Positions 14,579 to 21,939 of a stretch of 21,939 nucleotides of DNA are shown piece by piece. Made by a program: the position numbers and the translations under genes. Origin of the DNA: JBFJVZ01 sp041623895. GTDB lineage: Bacteria; Planctomycetota; Planctomycetia; Pirellulales; Pirellulaceae. Numbering within the stretch: position 1 is the stretch's first letter; the number at the start of each line of letters is the position of its first letter. Location of the stretch: contig JBFJVZ010000070.1 of the NCBI GenBank assembly GCA_041623895.1, positions 1-21,939 of the forward strand, in the 5' to 3' direction. A model generated the notes under the pieces. The model saw only the letters and a program-made list of their open reading frames with translations, ran no database searches and had not been told where the DNA came from.

Positions 14579-16675
14579 CTACTTGTGGTAATGTTGTCCG
14601 CGCATGGGGAGCGGCGGGTGCCGCAGGTCCTGTCTGGAATAGTTTGGCACGGTCTGGTTTAGCTCGCACTGTTCGTGAGCACGTTGCGAGTAAACGTCCG
14701 GCAAAACGTGAGTCACCAGGGCAACGATCAACTCATTGCGTCGAGCCTCGTCCGCTTTCTTACGGAACAGATGGCCAACCACCGGAATTCGACCAAAGCC
14801 GGGAACGATGGCGCTGGCATGGGAGTTGTCTTCGCGGATCAGTCCTCCAATCACGATGCCGCCGCCATCGGGCATCAAGACGGTGGTTTGGACTTCGGTC
14901 GTGTCTTCTTCGGGGAAGCCGTTTTCGGTGATTTTGCCTCCTGAGACTTTGGGCAGCACGGTCATCAAGATGTTCCCATCTTCGGTGATCACCGGGGTCA
15001 CCGTCAGGACGATCCCGACATCCAGGAACTGAACATTCTGAACCGTTGATGTTTGTGTGGTCGTGGCCACGGAATATGGGAGCCGTTGTCCGATTTGGAT
15101 TTTGGCCTCTTGGTGATTCACGACCGAAACTTTGGGTGACGCCAATGTTCTGGAGTTGGTTTGCTGACGGATCAATTCGATCAAGCCGTTCATGTCCGTG
15201 CCGTCGACTTGTAAGGCAACCGAGGGCCCGCTGGGATCTTCGCTGGCGAATCCGGAGCCACTTAAGGCGAGTCTCGCTCCTTGAAATCTCGCCAGCGCCT
15301 TGAGATTGATTCCGTGCCTTTCATCTTCGGACAGGGCAACTTGCAAAACGTGTGCTTCGATCAAAACCTGGCGGGGCGGCACGTCCACCTGTGCGATGTA
15401 TTGAGCAATTCGGTGATGCGCCGCGGCCGTGTCTTCGACAACCAGCAACTCGCGTGTCTTGAGTTGGTCCTCGGTGCTGGATGTGGTCACAAACACCGTG
15501 CCCACGGGCGACAGCAATCCATTCGCGACGCTCTCCAGATCTGATGCGCTGACATAATCCAGTGGATAGACGTGCAAGGTGCGTCCTTGTACTCGCGGAT
15601 CCATGCCCTCCGTCTTCTTACCGGTCACGTACAAGAGATGTCCCTCTATATGCCAGGTGAATCCAGCGACACCCAGAATCGCATCCAGGATTTCATCCAT
15701 CCGAGCACCGTTGATATTGACGGTAACCGGTCCCTCCACTTCCGGGCCAAGTACCAGGTTCAAGTCATGACGATCGGCGATCAATCGCAGGACACCAGGC
15801 AATTCGGCCCCCGCCGATTGCAGGCTCATGAGACCGTGTTCGTCTTTTTTACTCGCGCTCACATCATCGGGTACCGGCGCTAATTTGGTCGGTACGGAGA
15901 CTCGGCGATCAGACGTTCTGCCGGCCGCGGGAATCTGATTGTCCGCTACCTGGCGAACCGGGAATCGTTTGTTGGATTTCTGAGCGGCTCCAACCGGCTT
16001 CACCATCGCCGGCACCAAAGACTCATGTGCGGCAGGTTGGCTGATGTTGGCCAGGGGTCGTATGCGGTCTTGTGGGCGCAGTCTTGACGGGCTGGAAGTT
16101 CGCCGGGTTGGTACGTAGACCTGATGCGTTGGCCGGACATTTTCATAGACGACTTGCTGGATCGCTGATGGATCCCCCGCTGCGTCAGCTTCCGCTGTTG
16201 ACACAACTGGCTGACTGCGCTGCGGTGTGGCCGGAATCGGCATGATCCCGGAAACTTCAATGGGCAGCGGAGCCAACGGTGAACGCATGACTTGCGACAT
16301 CGGCTCCGGTGTCGCTCCCGCCGGGGGAAGCAATACCTTGGACTCGATCTTGGCACGGCCGCTCTGTTGCGTACTGACAATTCGTGTGCCGGCTATTGCA
16401 GAACCGGCAATGGGTGTAACTGCAGTGGCGGATTCCGGTTTGGCGATTGCCGCCGCGGTCAAGAACTTGGGTTTGGGTGCTGAACGCAGAACGACTTCCT
16501 GATCGCCGACCAGATGAAGTTTTAGCGCAGCAGGCTTCAAGATGGTGATTGGGTTGCTGTCGGCAACCTCATGAATCGCTTCTTCAGCGAAGCTTGATGG
16601 CGCGAAACTTGATGCGCAGCAGAAAGCGCATACGAAATACGCCCACAAGAATACTGCATCCATCCAAAATCGCAT
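14579..16675 (-). CDS. Secretin, GspD/PilQ-like outer-membrane channel
   Basis: Secretins form multimeric outer-membrane gates through which pseudopili, pili or secreted proteins pass. The 698-residue product has a signal peptide (to about residue 31), then a long Pro/Ala/Ser/Arg-rich region (about 60-280) of no clear fold. Residues about 284-352 resemble the secretin/TonB short N-terminal domain (VTVNINGARMDEILDAILG), then a second N-type domain (365-432, TLHVYPLDYVSASDLESV). The secretin core (437-660) holds VLIEAHVLQV, LASPKVSVVNHQEAKIQIG, and the end IPVVGHLFRKK...RNELIVALVTHVLP. The ATG at 16675 is chosen over a TTG three bases earlier; AGGGGGGATC lies just upstream. It is the last gene of the operon, 165 bp after the PilP-position gene. 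Either a type II secretion or a type IV pilus role fits. Confidence 0.93.
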   Translation of the reverse strand: MRFWMDAVFLWAYFVCAFCCASSFAPSSFAEEAIHEVADSNPITILKPAALKLHLVGDQEVVLRSAPKPKFLTAAAIAKPESATAVTPIAGSAIAGTRIVSTQQSGRAKIESKVLLPPAGATPEPMSQVMRSPLAPLPIEVSGIMPIPATPQRSQPVVSTAEADAAGDPSAIQQVVYENVRPTHQVYVPTRRTSSPSRLRPQDRIRPLANISQPAAHESLVPAMVKPVGAAQKSNKRFPVRQVADNQIPAAGRTSDRRVSVPTKLAPVPDDVSASKKDEHGLMSLQSAGAELPGVLRLIADRHDLNLVLGPEVEGPVTVNINGARMDEILDAILGVAGFTWHIEGHLLYVTGKKTEGMDPRVQGRTLHVYPLDYVSASDLESVANGLLSPVGTVFVTTSSTEDQLKTRELLVVEDTAAAHHRIAQYIAQVDVPPRQVLIEAHVLQVALSEDERHGINLKALARFQGARLALSGSGFASEDPSGPSVALQVDGTDMNGLIELIRQQTNSRTLASPKVSVVNHQEAKIQIGQRLPYSVATTTQTSTVQNVQFLDVGIVLTVTPVITEDGNILMTVLPKVSGGKITENGFPEEDTTEVQTTVLMPDGGGIVIGGLIREDNSHASAIVPGFGRIPVVGHLFRKKADEARRNELIVALVTHVLPDVYSQRAHEQCELNQTVPNYSRQDLRHPPLPMRGQHYHK

Positions 16676-16840
16676 CAAGATCCCCCCTGTATGGCGACCA
16701 GCCCGGGCTATGTCGAATCGTCATAACCGCGCAAACCGCTATAACCGGTAAAGCCTGCCAGAATCGGTATCGGCGGATCTACAGTCTGAGACAACTTAAA
16801 GACTGCGATTTCGTCGAATTTGCGGGAAACAGGGGGGGCG

Positions 16841-17362
16841 TTAATCCGCTGCTTCCTTGCCATCGGGGATGACAATGACGATTTGACGACCATCCGGCAG
16901 CACTTGTCCTGGTCGAACGATTTCTTTCCCAATTAGCACTCGATGGCCAGCCGCTTGGGAACTGCCCGCAAGTGTTCCGGAGCCATAAATCGCCTGCGCC
17001 TCTACTTCTGATGCGTCTACTTCGGGAGTCGTTCCTTCTCCAGCGATCGCTTCTTCCGGTTCGACTTCCGGCGGCGGCTGGTAGAACAGACTGGTTTGCA
17101 GGAGGCGATCGATTTCGATCCGCGAAAGCTCACGCGTGGCGACGAGTTCTTCTCGCGGCGCATCAGGATCTTGCAGCGAATTGCTAGCAACAGCTTTCAG
17201 TGCAACCGGCTCGGCCGCAATCATGCTGTTTTTCTTTGCATCATCGGATGGTTGAGTAAAGATGGCGATCAACAAGCCCAACAGCAGGACGGCAATGACC
17301 ACCAATTGCTTCGTTTTCTTTGCGGCCTGAGAGTCGGCAGCGGGGGCATGATCATTTTGCAT
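16841..17362 (-). CDS. Single-pass inner-membrane protein in PilP/GspC position
   Basis: The ATG at 17362 is supported by GGAGG eight bases upstream and by an 11-bp overlap with the end of the PilO-like gene, so translation is coupled. The 173-residue product has a short cytoplasmic start, one membrane helix (about 19-36), a long acidic Pro/Glu-rich periplasmic linker, and a small C-terminal beta-rich part (IYGSGTLAG ... HRVLIGKEIVRPGQVLPDGRQIVIVI). That ending, with a repeated G-x-V/I-x-x-G pattern, is like the small domain of PilP and GspC that docks onto the secretin N-domains. Sequence similarity to known families is weak, so the assignment rests mainly on position and layout. Confidence 0.7.
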   Translation of the reverse strand: MQNDHAPAADSQAAKKTKQLVVIAVLLLGLLIAIFTQPSDDAKKNSMIAAEPVALKAVASNSLQDPDAPREELVATRELSRIEIDRLLQTSLFYQPPPEVEPEEAIAGEGTTPEVDASEVEAQAIYGSGTLAGSSQAAGHRVLIGKEIVRPGQVLPDGRQIVIVIPDGKEAAD

Positions 17363-18005
17363 CTGGGACCTCCGGCGGCATGAGTTTGCCTGCGATTGTG
17401 TTGCCGGCCACAAATGGCAACCGCAGACTAACGGTCGCGGCGCATTCAACCGGTTTACCCAAATCCGCTGGAACGCGACGAATCGTCACTGAATCGCACC
17501 AGATTGGCTTTGGATCACTGCTTAACTCGTGCAGGAACTGGCAGATCCCCAGGTACGACCCTTGAACTTCGCAAGTTACCTGTTGAATGCCGACGCGCTG
17601 GCCGGTGCGCGTCTCGCCTTTATCGACGAACATCATTTCAAGCTCGGCTTGTTCGGCCGTCTCTTCGATCCGTTGCCGGGTTGGCTGCCACTGGATTGAT
17701 TGTGGCAGCCAGGCTCGGATTGCTTCGAGTCGACGGTCAATTTGATTGGACGCAAGCATGATATCTGCGTTCTGGTTGCGGAGGTTTTCCGCATCTGCAA
17801 CCAGTTGTGTTGCCTGTTCGATTTGTTGCGGCGAATACCGATCATCGGTCGCGAATGCATCCGCGTTTTTCCAGATCCAGGCGATGCCGATCACCAAGAT
17901 CAAACTGAGCACGGACCCCAGTAAATGACAGCGCACGTGCGACACCAAGAGCGGCTCGAATCGCGCCAACAAATTCATTCGATGTTTTGACTTTTCTTTT
18001 CTCAT
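17352..18005 (-). CDS. PilO-like inner-membrane assembly protein
   Basis: The 217-residue product has a short basic start, one membrane helix (about 28-47), a helical, likely coiled-coil segment (QQIEQATQLVADAENLRNQN and on to about 110) and a C-terminal alpha/beta domain (VGIQQVTCEVQGSYLGICQFLHELSS), the PilO pattern. PilO forms a complex with PilN that aligns the motor and channel of type IV pilus and type II systems. The ATG at 18005 overlaps the preceding stop as ATGA; a GTG at 18014 and an ATG at Met10 are possible alternatives. The last residues (PPEVPDAK) overlap the start of the next gene. Confidence 0.82.
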   Translation of the reverse strand: MRKEKSKHRMNLLARFEPLLVSHVRCHLLGSVLSLILVIGIAWIWKNADAFATDDRYSPQQIEQATQLVADAENLRNQNADIMLASNQIDRRLEAIRAWLPQSIQWQPTRQRIEETAEQAELEMMFVDKGETRTGQRVGIQQVTCEVQGSYLGICQFLHELSSDPKPIWCDSVTIRRVPADLGKPVECAATVSLRLPFVAGNTIAGKLMPPEVPDAK

Positions 18006-18667
18006 GGCAGCCACCGTGTTGCCACCGGTTTGGCGCTGACCTGCACGGTGCCACCTGACCAGGATCTGGCCCCAAGTCTTGATGTGGCGTCATCGATGCG
18101 ATCGCTAGCGTTTAATCTGTCCAACCAAGAACGCGCGTTTAATTCATTGCTGACTTTGGCGGTGATCAACAACTTGGGCGATGCCCATTGCGGTGGCTCT
18201 TTGTGTGGGGCTGGGTACTCCAACGGAAGTTGGATCTGCATCGAATCGATTTCAATTTCCTTTTCAGACGCCTGTGTTGCTGCCGCGATAACGGCCAGCG
18301 TTTGTAGCAAACTGTCATCAGGCTTGGCTGATTCGACCCAACTGGCCCACTTCGATCGGCGCTGGTTCTCTTGCTGCATCACTTGCGACTTCTGGCGGAG
18401 TTCCGCAAGCGGCTGTGATTGAGCAATCAAGTTTGAGTTGCCGGCACGAATTCGTTGGCCGCGCAGCCAGATCGGGATCAGGACTCCGCACAAGAGTGCC
18501 GACAGAGAAACAACGACAATTCCCCAAGTTGCCAAGACCCGGATCGCGTGCCGACGGGCAAAAAATCGCGTCGGTAGTAGTTCCGTGGACTGGAGGCGAG
18601 GATTCTTTGTCCGCTGTTGGTCTACGGCGGAACGATCCTGCTGGACGCTGGAGGCAACTGCGGTCAC
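18002..18667 (-). CDS. PilN-like inner-membrane assembly protein
   Basis: The 221-residue product begins at a GTG whose last two bases overlap the pilM stop (GTGA), so it is probably made by re-initiation. It has a cytoplasmic arm with LLPTRFFARR (the short PilN-type tail that binds PilM), one membrane helix (about 44-67), a coiled-coil-like stretch rich in Gln/Arg/Lys (about 75-110) and a mixed C-terminal domain. PilN tethers PilM to the inner-membrane platform and pairs with PilO. It lies between pilM and the PilO-like gene, sharing four-base overlaps on both sides. Direct sequence similarity is modest; the layout is convincing. Confidence 0.82.
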   Translation of the reverse strand: MTAVASSVQQDRSAVDQQRTKNPRLQSTELLPTRFFARRHAIRVLATWGIVVVSLSALLCGVLIPIWLRGQRIRAGNSNLIAQSQPLAELRQKSQVMQQENQRRSKWASWVESAKPDDSLLQTLAVIAAATQASEKEIEIDSMQIQLPLEYPAPHKEPPQWASPKLLITAKVSNELNARSWLDRLNASDRIDDATSRLGARSWSGGTVQVSAKPVATRWLP

Positions 18668-19761
18668 TTTCCGTTCCTCCGCGACATTGACTCGACCGCT
18701 GAATAGGCAAGGGATAACGCGACGGCATATTCTGAATCATTGAAAAGCCGTTCACGATTCGCCTGACTCGTTTCCTGGTCAAATATTTGTCGCCGGCTGG
18801 GTCGCGCCTTGCCGGCGTAACGCCAAGGGGCAACGGGTATATCGGTCAACGTTGCCAACACCGCGTCGAGATCAGCAACAGCGGCGATATCACCGCACAG
18901 CAAGAGGGGGCCGTTGGCGTCTGTGGCTTGCCCGCGGAGCACAAAGCGTTGCGTGGCGGTGATCTCCGCTGCGATATCGGTCAGCCAAGGCCGAATGGCA
19001 TGCAGCGTCAATCCAAGGGTATCGGCTTCGGCCAATATTTGCTTCGGGATCGCCGGCAGTGACCGGCAGAGTCCACAACCGCGCTGATTCTTCATTGCGA
19101 TTAACCCACCGCTGCGATTGAGCACGACACAGCATCGCGGATCGATTCCGGTCATCGATTCTGCAGCGTCGATCAAGGTAACGCCGTGCGGCAGAATCGT
19201 CTCGATTTGATAGCCCAATTCGCTAACGGCTTCGGCCAATTCGTAAGCAGCTGATTCCGCAATCGCAGCGATCACCATCGGCTCGTCGGGACGGGTCGGT
19301 TCGGTGTGCAACGGCCAGTAAGCAACGTGTGCCTGACTTCTAAAAAGCGAGGAGGCAAACATGGCATGGCATTGTTGTCGGCTAACTTCGATTTCCGATG
19401 CCGGCACGACTTGGTAGTGCACCCAGGGAATGGGTAGCGAAACGGCCGCAATATTCTGGTCTCCGTCAACGGATCGGGGCAAGCGATCCAGTAGTGACGT
19501 GATGACGCGATCGACCCAATCCTTTGGCGGATCGGCAAGTGGATCAACGGGCAAAGAAAAATGATGCCGGCCCAGCCAACGCATGGACTGCGTTCGCTGC
19601 GACGATCGTCGCATGTCGCAATGCCGCGCCCCCAAAGCCACAATGTTGGCGCGATCGACACCAATATCAATGCCAACGTATCGCGACAGCGGCTGGCTGC
19701 GCGAGGGACGCAGCCAAGGCAAGATCATCGAGCCAGGCGACTTGGATTCAGCGGCGGTCAT
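18664..19761 (-). CDS. pilM: PilM-like cytoplasmic actin-fold protein
   Basis: PilM is a cytoplasmic ATP-binding actin-like protein that binds the PilN tail and links the motor to the pilus platform. The 365-residue product opens its fold with RYVGIDIGVDRANIVAL (28-44), the usual first phosphate loop, and ends with YAVALSLAYSAVES. The second phosphate motif (CCVVLNRSGGLIAMKNQRGC) is altered from the canonical DIG, so ATP turnover is uncertain. ATG at 19761 is the first start after an in-frame stop; no Shine-Dalgarno is seen. A 202-bp stretch without a gene separates it from gspF; it may hold a second promoter. It overlaps pilN by four bases. Confidence 0.85.
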   Translation of the reverse strand: MTAAESKSPGSMILPWLRPSRSQPLSRYVGIDIGVDRANIVALGARHCDMRRSSQRTQSMRWLGRHHFSLPVDPLADPPKDWVDRVITSLLDRLPRSVDGDQNIAAVSLPIPWVHYQVVPASEIEVSRQQCHAMFASSLFRSQAHVAYWPLHTEPTRPDEPMVIAAIAESAAYELAEAVSELGYQIETILPHGVTLIDAAESMTGIDPRCCVVLNRSGGLIAMKNQRGCGLCRSLPAIPKQILAEADTLGLTLHAIRPWLTDIAAEITATQRFVLRGQATDANGPLLLCGDIAAVADLDAVLATLTDIPVAPWRYAGKARPSRRQIFDQETSQANRERLFNDSEYAVALSLAYSAVESMSRRNGK

Positions 19762-19963
19762 CGCAACCCATTCAAAAGAACTCTTTTTCCGGTCGGACTC
19801 GCGACCTTACTGATGGCCTACCTGTACGGTTGGTTCACTCGATCGAAAACAGGTCCTCCGATGATGTACGTCACCGCAGGTGGTTTTCAAATCGAACATC
19901 GCGGTAGTGCCGGCGGAGCTGCAGATGCGCCCCTCAGCGACGTGGCAATCCCACTAACCCGAA

Positions 19964-21139
19964 TTACCGGACCGTGGAAACATCCAGCAGCGGCAACATC
20001 ACGGACAATACGATCCCGGCCACGACAACACCCATGCAGAGGATGATCACTGGTTCAAAAGCTACCACCAATCGCTTGATCTTTCGTGCGCCCTCCTGCT
20101 CATAAAACGCACCAACATCCTCCAATACTTCGCCGACCCGACCGGTCCGCTCCCCCGTGGCCATCATCTGAGCGGCTTCCGGCGGCAAAAAATCCGCTTC
20201 GGTCATCGCTTTACTTGCCGGCAGTCCGTCAATCAGGTCGCTCTCAATGCGTCCCAACAAGCCGTGCCAATAAGTGTCGCCCGTGGTATTCCTGGTCAGC
20301 CGAAAGGCTTGCAGCAGGGGAACACCGCCGCGAACCATGGCGGCGACGGTACGCAAAATTCGGCCCGCGACTAATGGCCGATAAGCGTCGCGAATTAGCG
20401 GGCCAAACATCAAGAGTCGACTGATCGGTGCACGGATTGCCGAATGATTGCGCAGCATGAACATTGCGACACCAAGTCCAACCACCAAGGGGATCAGAAT
20501 CATCCAGTACTGCCGGCAGAACTCTCCGAAAGTAAGTAGCGCTTGCGTTGCCGGTGGCACGGGACGTCCCATCGAGGCAAACACTTTGCTGAACTGCGGC
20601 AAGACTCCCAGGACCAACGCACTCATGACGACCAGTGACGCTGAAATCAGGATGATCGGATAAATCAACGCACTTAGAATCGCGCCGCGCATCTCCAGTT
20701 CGCTTCGCATCCGTTGGCAGACATCACCGAGCGTTTCCGGTACATCCCCGGTCGCTTCGGAAGCAGCGATCATCGGTGCAAGCGTTCTTGGAAAATACTC
20801 GCCGTACATGGCAACCGCAGCAGAGAAAGTGCTGCCGCTGTTGACCGATTCGTGGATCTGGTGCAACGACTGGGCTAAACGTTTGTCGCGGCAATGCGTG
20901 GCCACGTTTTCCAGCGCCTCCGCCAGCTCGACGCCATTCTGGCTCATCACTGCCAATTGGTTCAGTGCCAACAAGACTCTCGCTTTGGGAACTGGCAGCA
21001 GTCCCCGTGCCTGACTGGACGCACTGGAGAATGGACGTCTCACATATCCATCAGCTGCCGCTTGTCCGGAAAGCTTGGGTGGGACAGCGGGAAACACATC
21101 TTGCTGGGACGAATCGTAAGGCGCGTAAGCAGGAATCAT
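19964..21139 (-). CDS. gspF: Type II secretion/type IV pilus inner-membrane platform protein
   Basis: The 391-residue protein is the polytopic platform that the GspE/PilB motor turns or presses on. It has two T2SSF domains (about 55-180 and 258-385) with the repeated pattern LAxxSxxGVxLxEAL (LNQLAVMSQNGVELAEALE, AAMVRGGVPLLQAF) and GE-x-TG (SEATGDVPETL, GERTGRVGEVLEDV). Membrane segments lie at about 158-180, 212-228 and 362-382. The N-terminal 45 residues are a polar extension. AGGA lies about nine bases before the ATG at 21139, flanked on both sides by AACGTT. The gene follows gspE by 86 bp on the same strand. PilC is the equivalent name if this is a pilus. Confidence 0.94.
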   Translation of the reverse strand: MIPAYAPYDSSQQDVFPAVPPKLSGQAAADGYVRRPFSSASSQARGLLPVPKARVLLALNQLAVMSQNGVELAEALENVATHCRDKRLAQSLHQIHESVNSGSTFSAAVAMYGEYFPRTLAPMIAASEATGDVPETLGDVCQRMRSELEMRGAILSALIYPIILISASLVVMSALVLGVLPQFSKVFASMGRPVPPATQALLTFGEFCRQYWMILIPLVVGLGVAMFMLRNHSAIRAPISRLLMFGPLIRDAYRPLVAGRILRTVAAMVRGGVPLLQAFRLTRNTTGDTYWHGLLGRIESDLIDGLPASKAMTEADFLPPEAAQMMATGERTGRVGEVLEDVGAFYEQEGARKIKRLVVAFEPVIILCMGVVVAGIVLSVMLPLLDVSTVR

Positions 21140-21225
21140 AACGTTTTTCCTAACGTTGCCTCCGCACAGCGAAGGCGAATTGGGTTAGCGGCCCTCAGCG
21201 ACCACAGCGAGAAACCAACAATCTG

Positions 21226-21939
21226 TTATTCGCTCAGCGCCACGCGACCGACTTCTTCCAAGCTGGTGATCCCGGCCTCGGCCAGCCGTAGACCTTCGCT
21301 CAGTAACTTGGGGCCGCGGTGTGCCGCCCGCAACTGCTCCAGGTTTGCATCGGAATTGATTAAGGATCGAATTTCGGGTGTGCATTCAAGAATCTCGTAA
21401 ATACCGCTACGGCCTCGGTATCCGGACTCGTAGCACTGCGAACAACCGCGGCTGCGAGCGAACGCGTGCCGCACGTCGCCTTTGAAATGCAGCTCTTCCA
21501 GAACAGTCGCAGACGGGTAGTAGGTCTCGCGGCAATCAGTGCACAGGTTTCGCACCAATCGCTGCGCGATCACACCAACAATCGAAGCAGCGATCTTGAA
21601 TCGTTCAATGCCCATATCCACCAACCTCGTGATCGCCGCGGCACTGTCGTTGGTGTGCAAGGTGCTCAGGACCAGGTGCCCGGTCAGCGCGGCTTGAATC
21701 GCGGTCTCAGCCGTCTCGCGGTCGCGAATCTCACCGACCATGATGACATCCGGGTCTTGCCGCAGAATACTGCGCAATGCTTGTGCGAAAGACATCCCAC
21801 TTTCGTGTTGGACTTGGACCTGGTTGATGAGTTCCAACTGATATTCGACCGGATCCTCGACCGTGATCATGTTGCGTTCGATGCCTTTGATCAGTTCGAT
21901 CGCTGAATACAGCGTTGTCGTCTTACCGCTGCCTGTGGG
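21226..21939 (-). CDS. gspE: GspE/PilB-type secretion ATPase, C-terminal part only
   Basis: The frame is open to the window edge, so only the last 238 residues are present; the N-terminal region lies outside. The visible part begins within the Walker A motif (PTGSGKTT), then shows the Asp box (ITVEDPVEYQ), Walker B (VIMVGEIRDRETAE), the His box (LVLSTLHTNDSAAAI) and two CxxC pairs (NLCTDC and GCSQC) that form the zinc site of this subfamily, followed by YRGRSGIYEIL. ATP hydrolysis by this hexamer powers pilus or pseudopilus assembly. An internal ATG at 21870 is not a real start. It begins the operon segment seen here. Confidence 0.95.
   Translation of the reverse strand, partial: PTGSGKTTTLYSAIELIKGIERNMITVEDPVEYQLELINQVQVQHESGMSFAQALRSILRQDPDVIMVGEIRDRETAETAIQAALTGHLVLSTLHTNDSAAAITRLVDMGIERFKIAASIVGVIAQRLVRNLCTDCRETYYPSATVLEELHFKGDVRHAFARSRGCSQCYESGYRGRSGIYEILECTPEIRSLINSDANLEQLRAAHRGPKLLSEGLRLAEAGITSLEEVGRVALSE

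Noticed and set aside
16708..16840. Short minus-strand frame ending in GFTGYSGLRGYDDST between the PilP-position gene and the secretin
   Set aside because: The tail looks faintly protein-like, but the only ATG lies inside the upstream gene in another frame, and a TTG start would give just 28 residues without a ribosome-binding site.
1..21939. CRISPR array, rRNA operon, transposase or phage genes
   Set aside because: No regularly spaced repeats of CRISPR form, no rRNA-like sequence, and no transposase, integrase or phage structural motif was seen on either strand.

Overview
The window looks like chromosomal DNA from a planctomycete of the Pirellulaceae (Rhodopirellula/Blastopirellula type). 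This is inferred from a membrane-anchored Ser/Thr kinase of planctomycete layout, a YfbK-type VWA lipoprotein, a DUF3352-like secreted protein, weak or absent Shine-Dalgarno sequences, roughly 55% GC, and short hairpin repeats of a kind I recall from such genomes. No phage or transposase gene is present, but a truncated tRNA marks a possible old integration site.

Layout, left to right. (1) 1-285: 5' end of a secreted-protein gene that runs off the edge (minus). (2) 587-2134: Ser/Thr kinase (minus). (3) 2135-2855: gene-free, holding the 3' half of a tRNA-Pro(GGG) and an 18-bp palindrome. (4) 2856-6061: VWA lipoprotein, thioredoxin-type arsenate reductase and a Gly-rich BON-domain secreted protein (all minus), with tandem hairpin repeats after the last. 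(5) 6103-6172: REP-like inverted repeat between divergent genes. (6) 6312-8216: large secreted DUF3352-like protein (plus). (7) 8357-11935: minus-strand cluster rimO, pgsA, CPBP protease, small four-helix membrane protein. (8) 11936-12413: gene-free, with two repeat elements. (9) trpD (minus) and a nucleoside hydrolase (plus) diverge from a 159-bp gap packed with a palindrome, a hairpin repeat and three direct repeats. (10) 14579-21939: a minus-strand type II secretion/type IV pilus-like operon read right to left: gspE (cut by the edge), gspF, pilM-like, pilN-like, pilO-like, a PilP/GspC-position protein and a secretin.

The last block is the most coherent system. It supplies the motor ATPase, platform protein, cytoplasmic actin-like ring protein, three single-pass inner-membrane proteins and the outer-membrane channel, but no prepilin or prepilin peptidase. 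Tight ATGA/GTGA stop-start overlaps show that pilM, pilN, pilO and the next gene are translationally coupled.

The most unusual signals are non-coding: the tRNA 3' half cut exactly at the anticodon loop, a family of three 24-nt hairpin repeats (two in tandem), and the regulatory-looking DNA between trpD and the nucleoside hydrolase. All assignments are from reading the sequence alone; no database search was possible.
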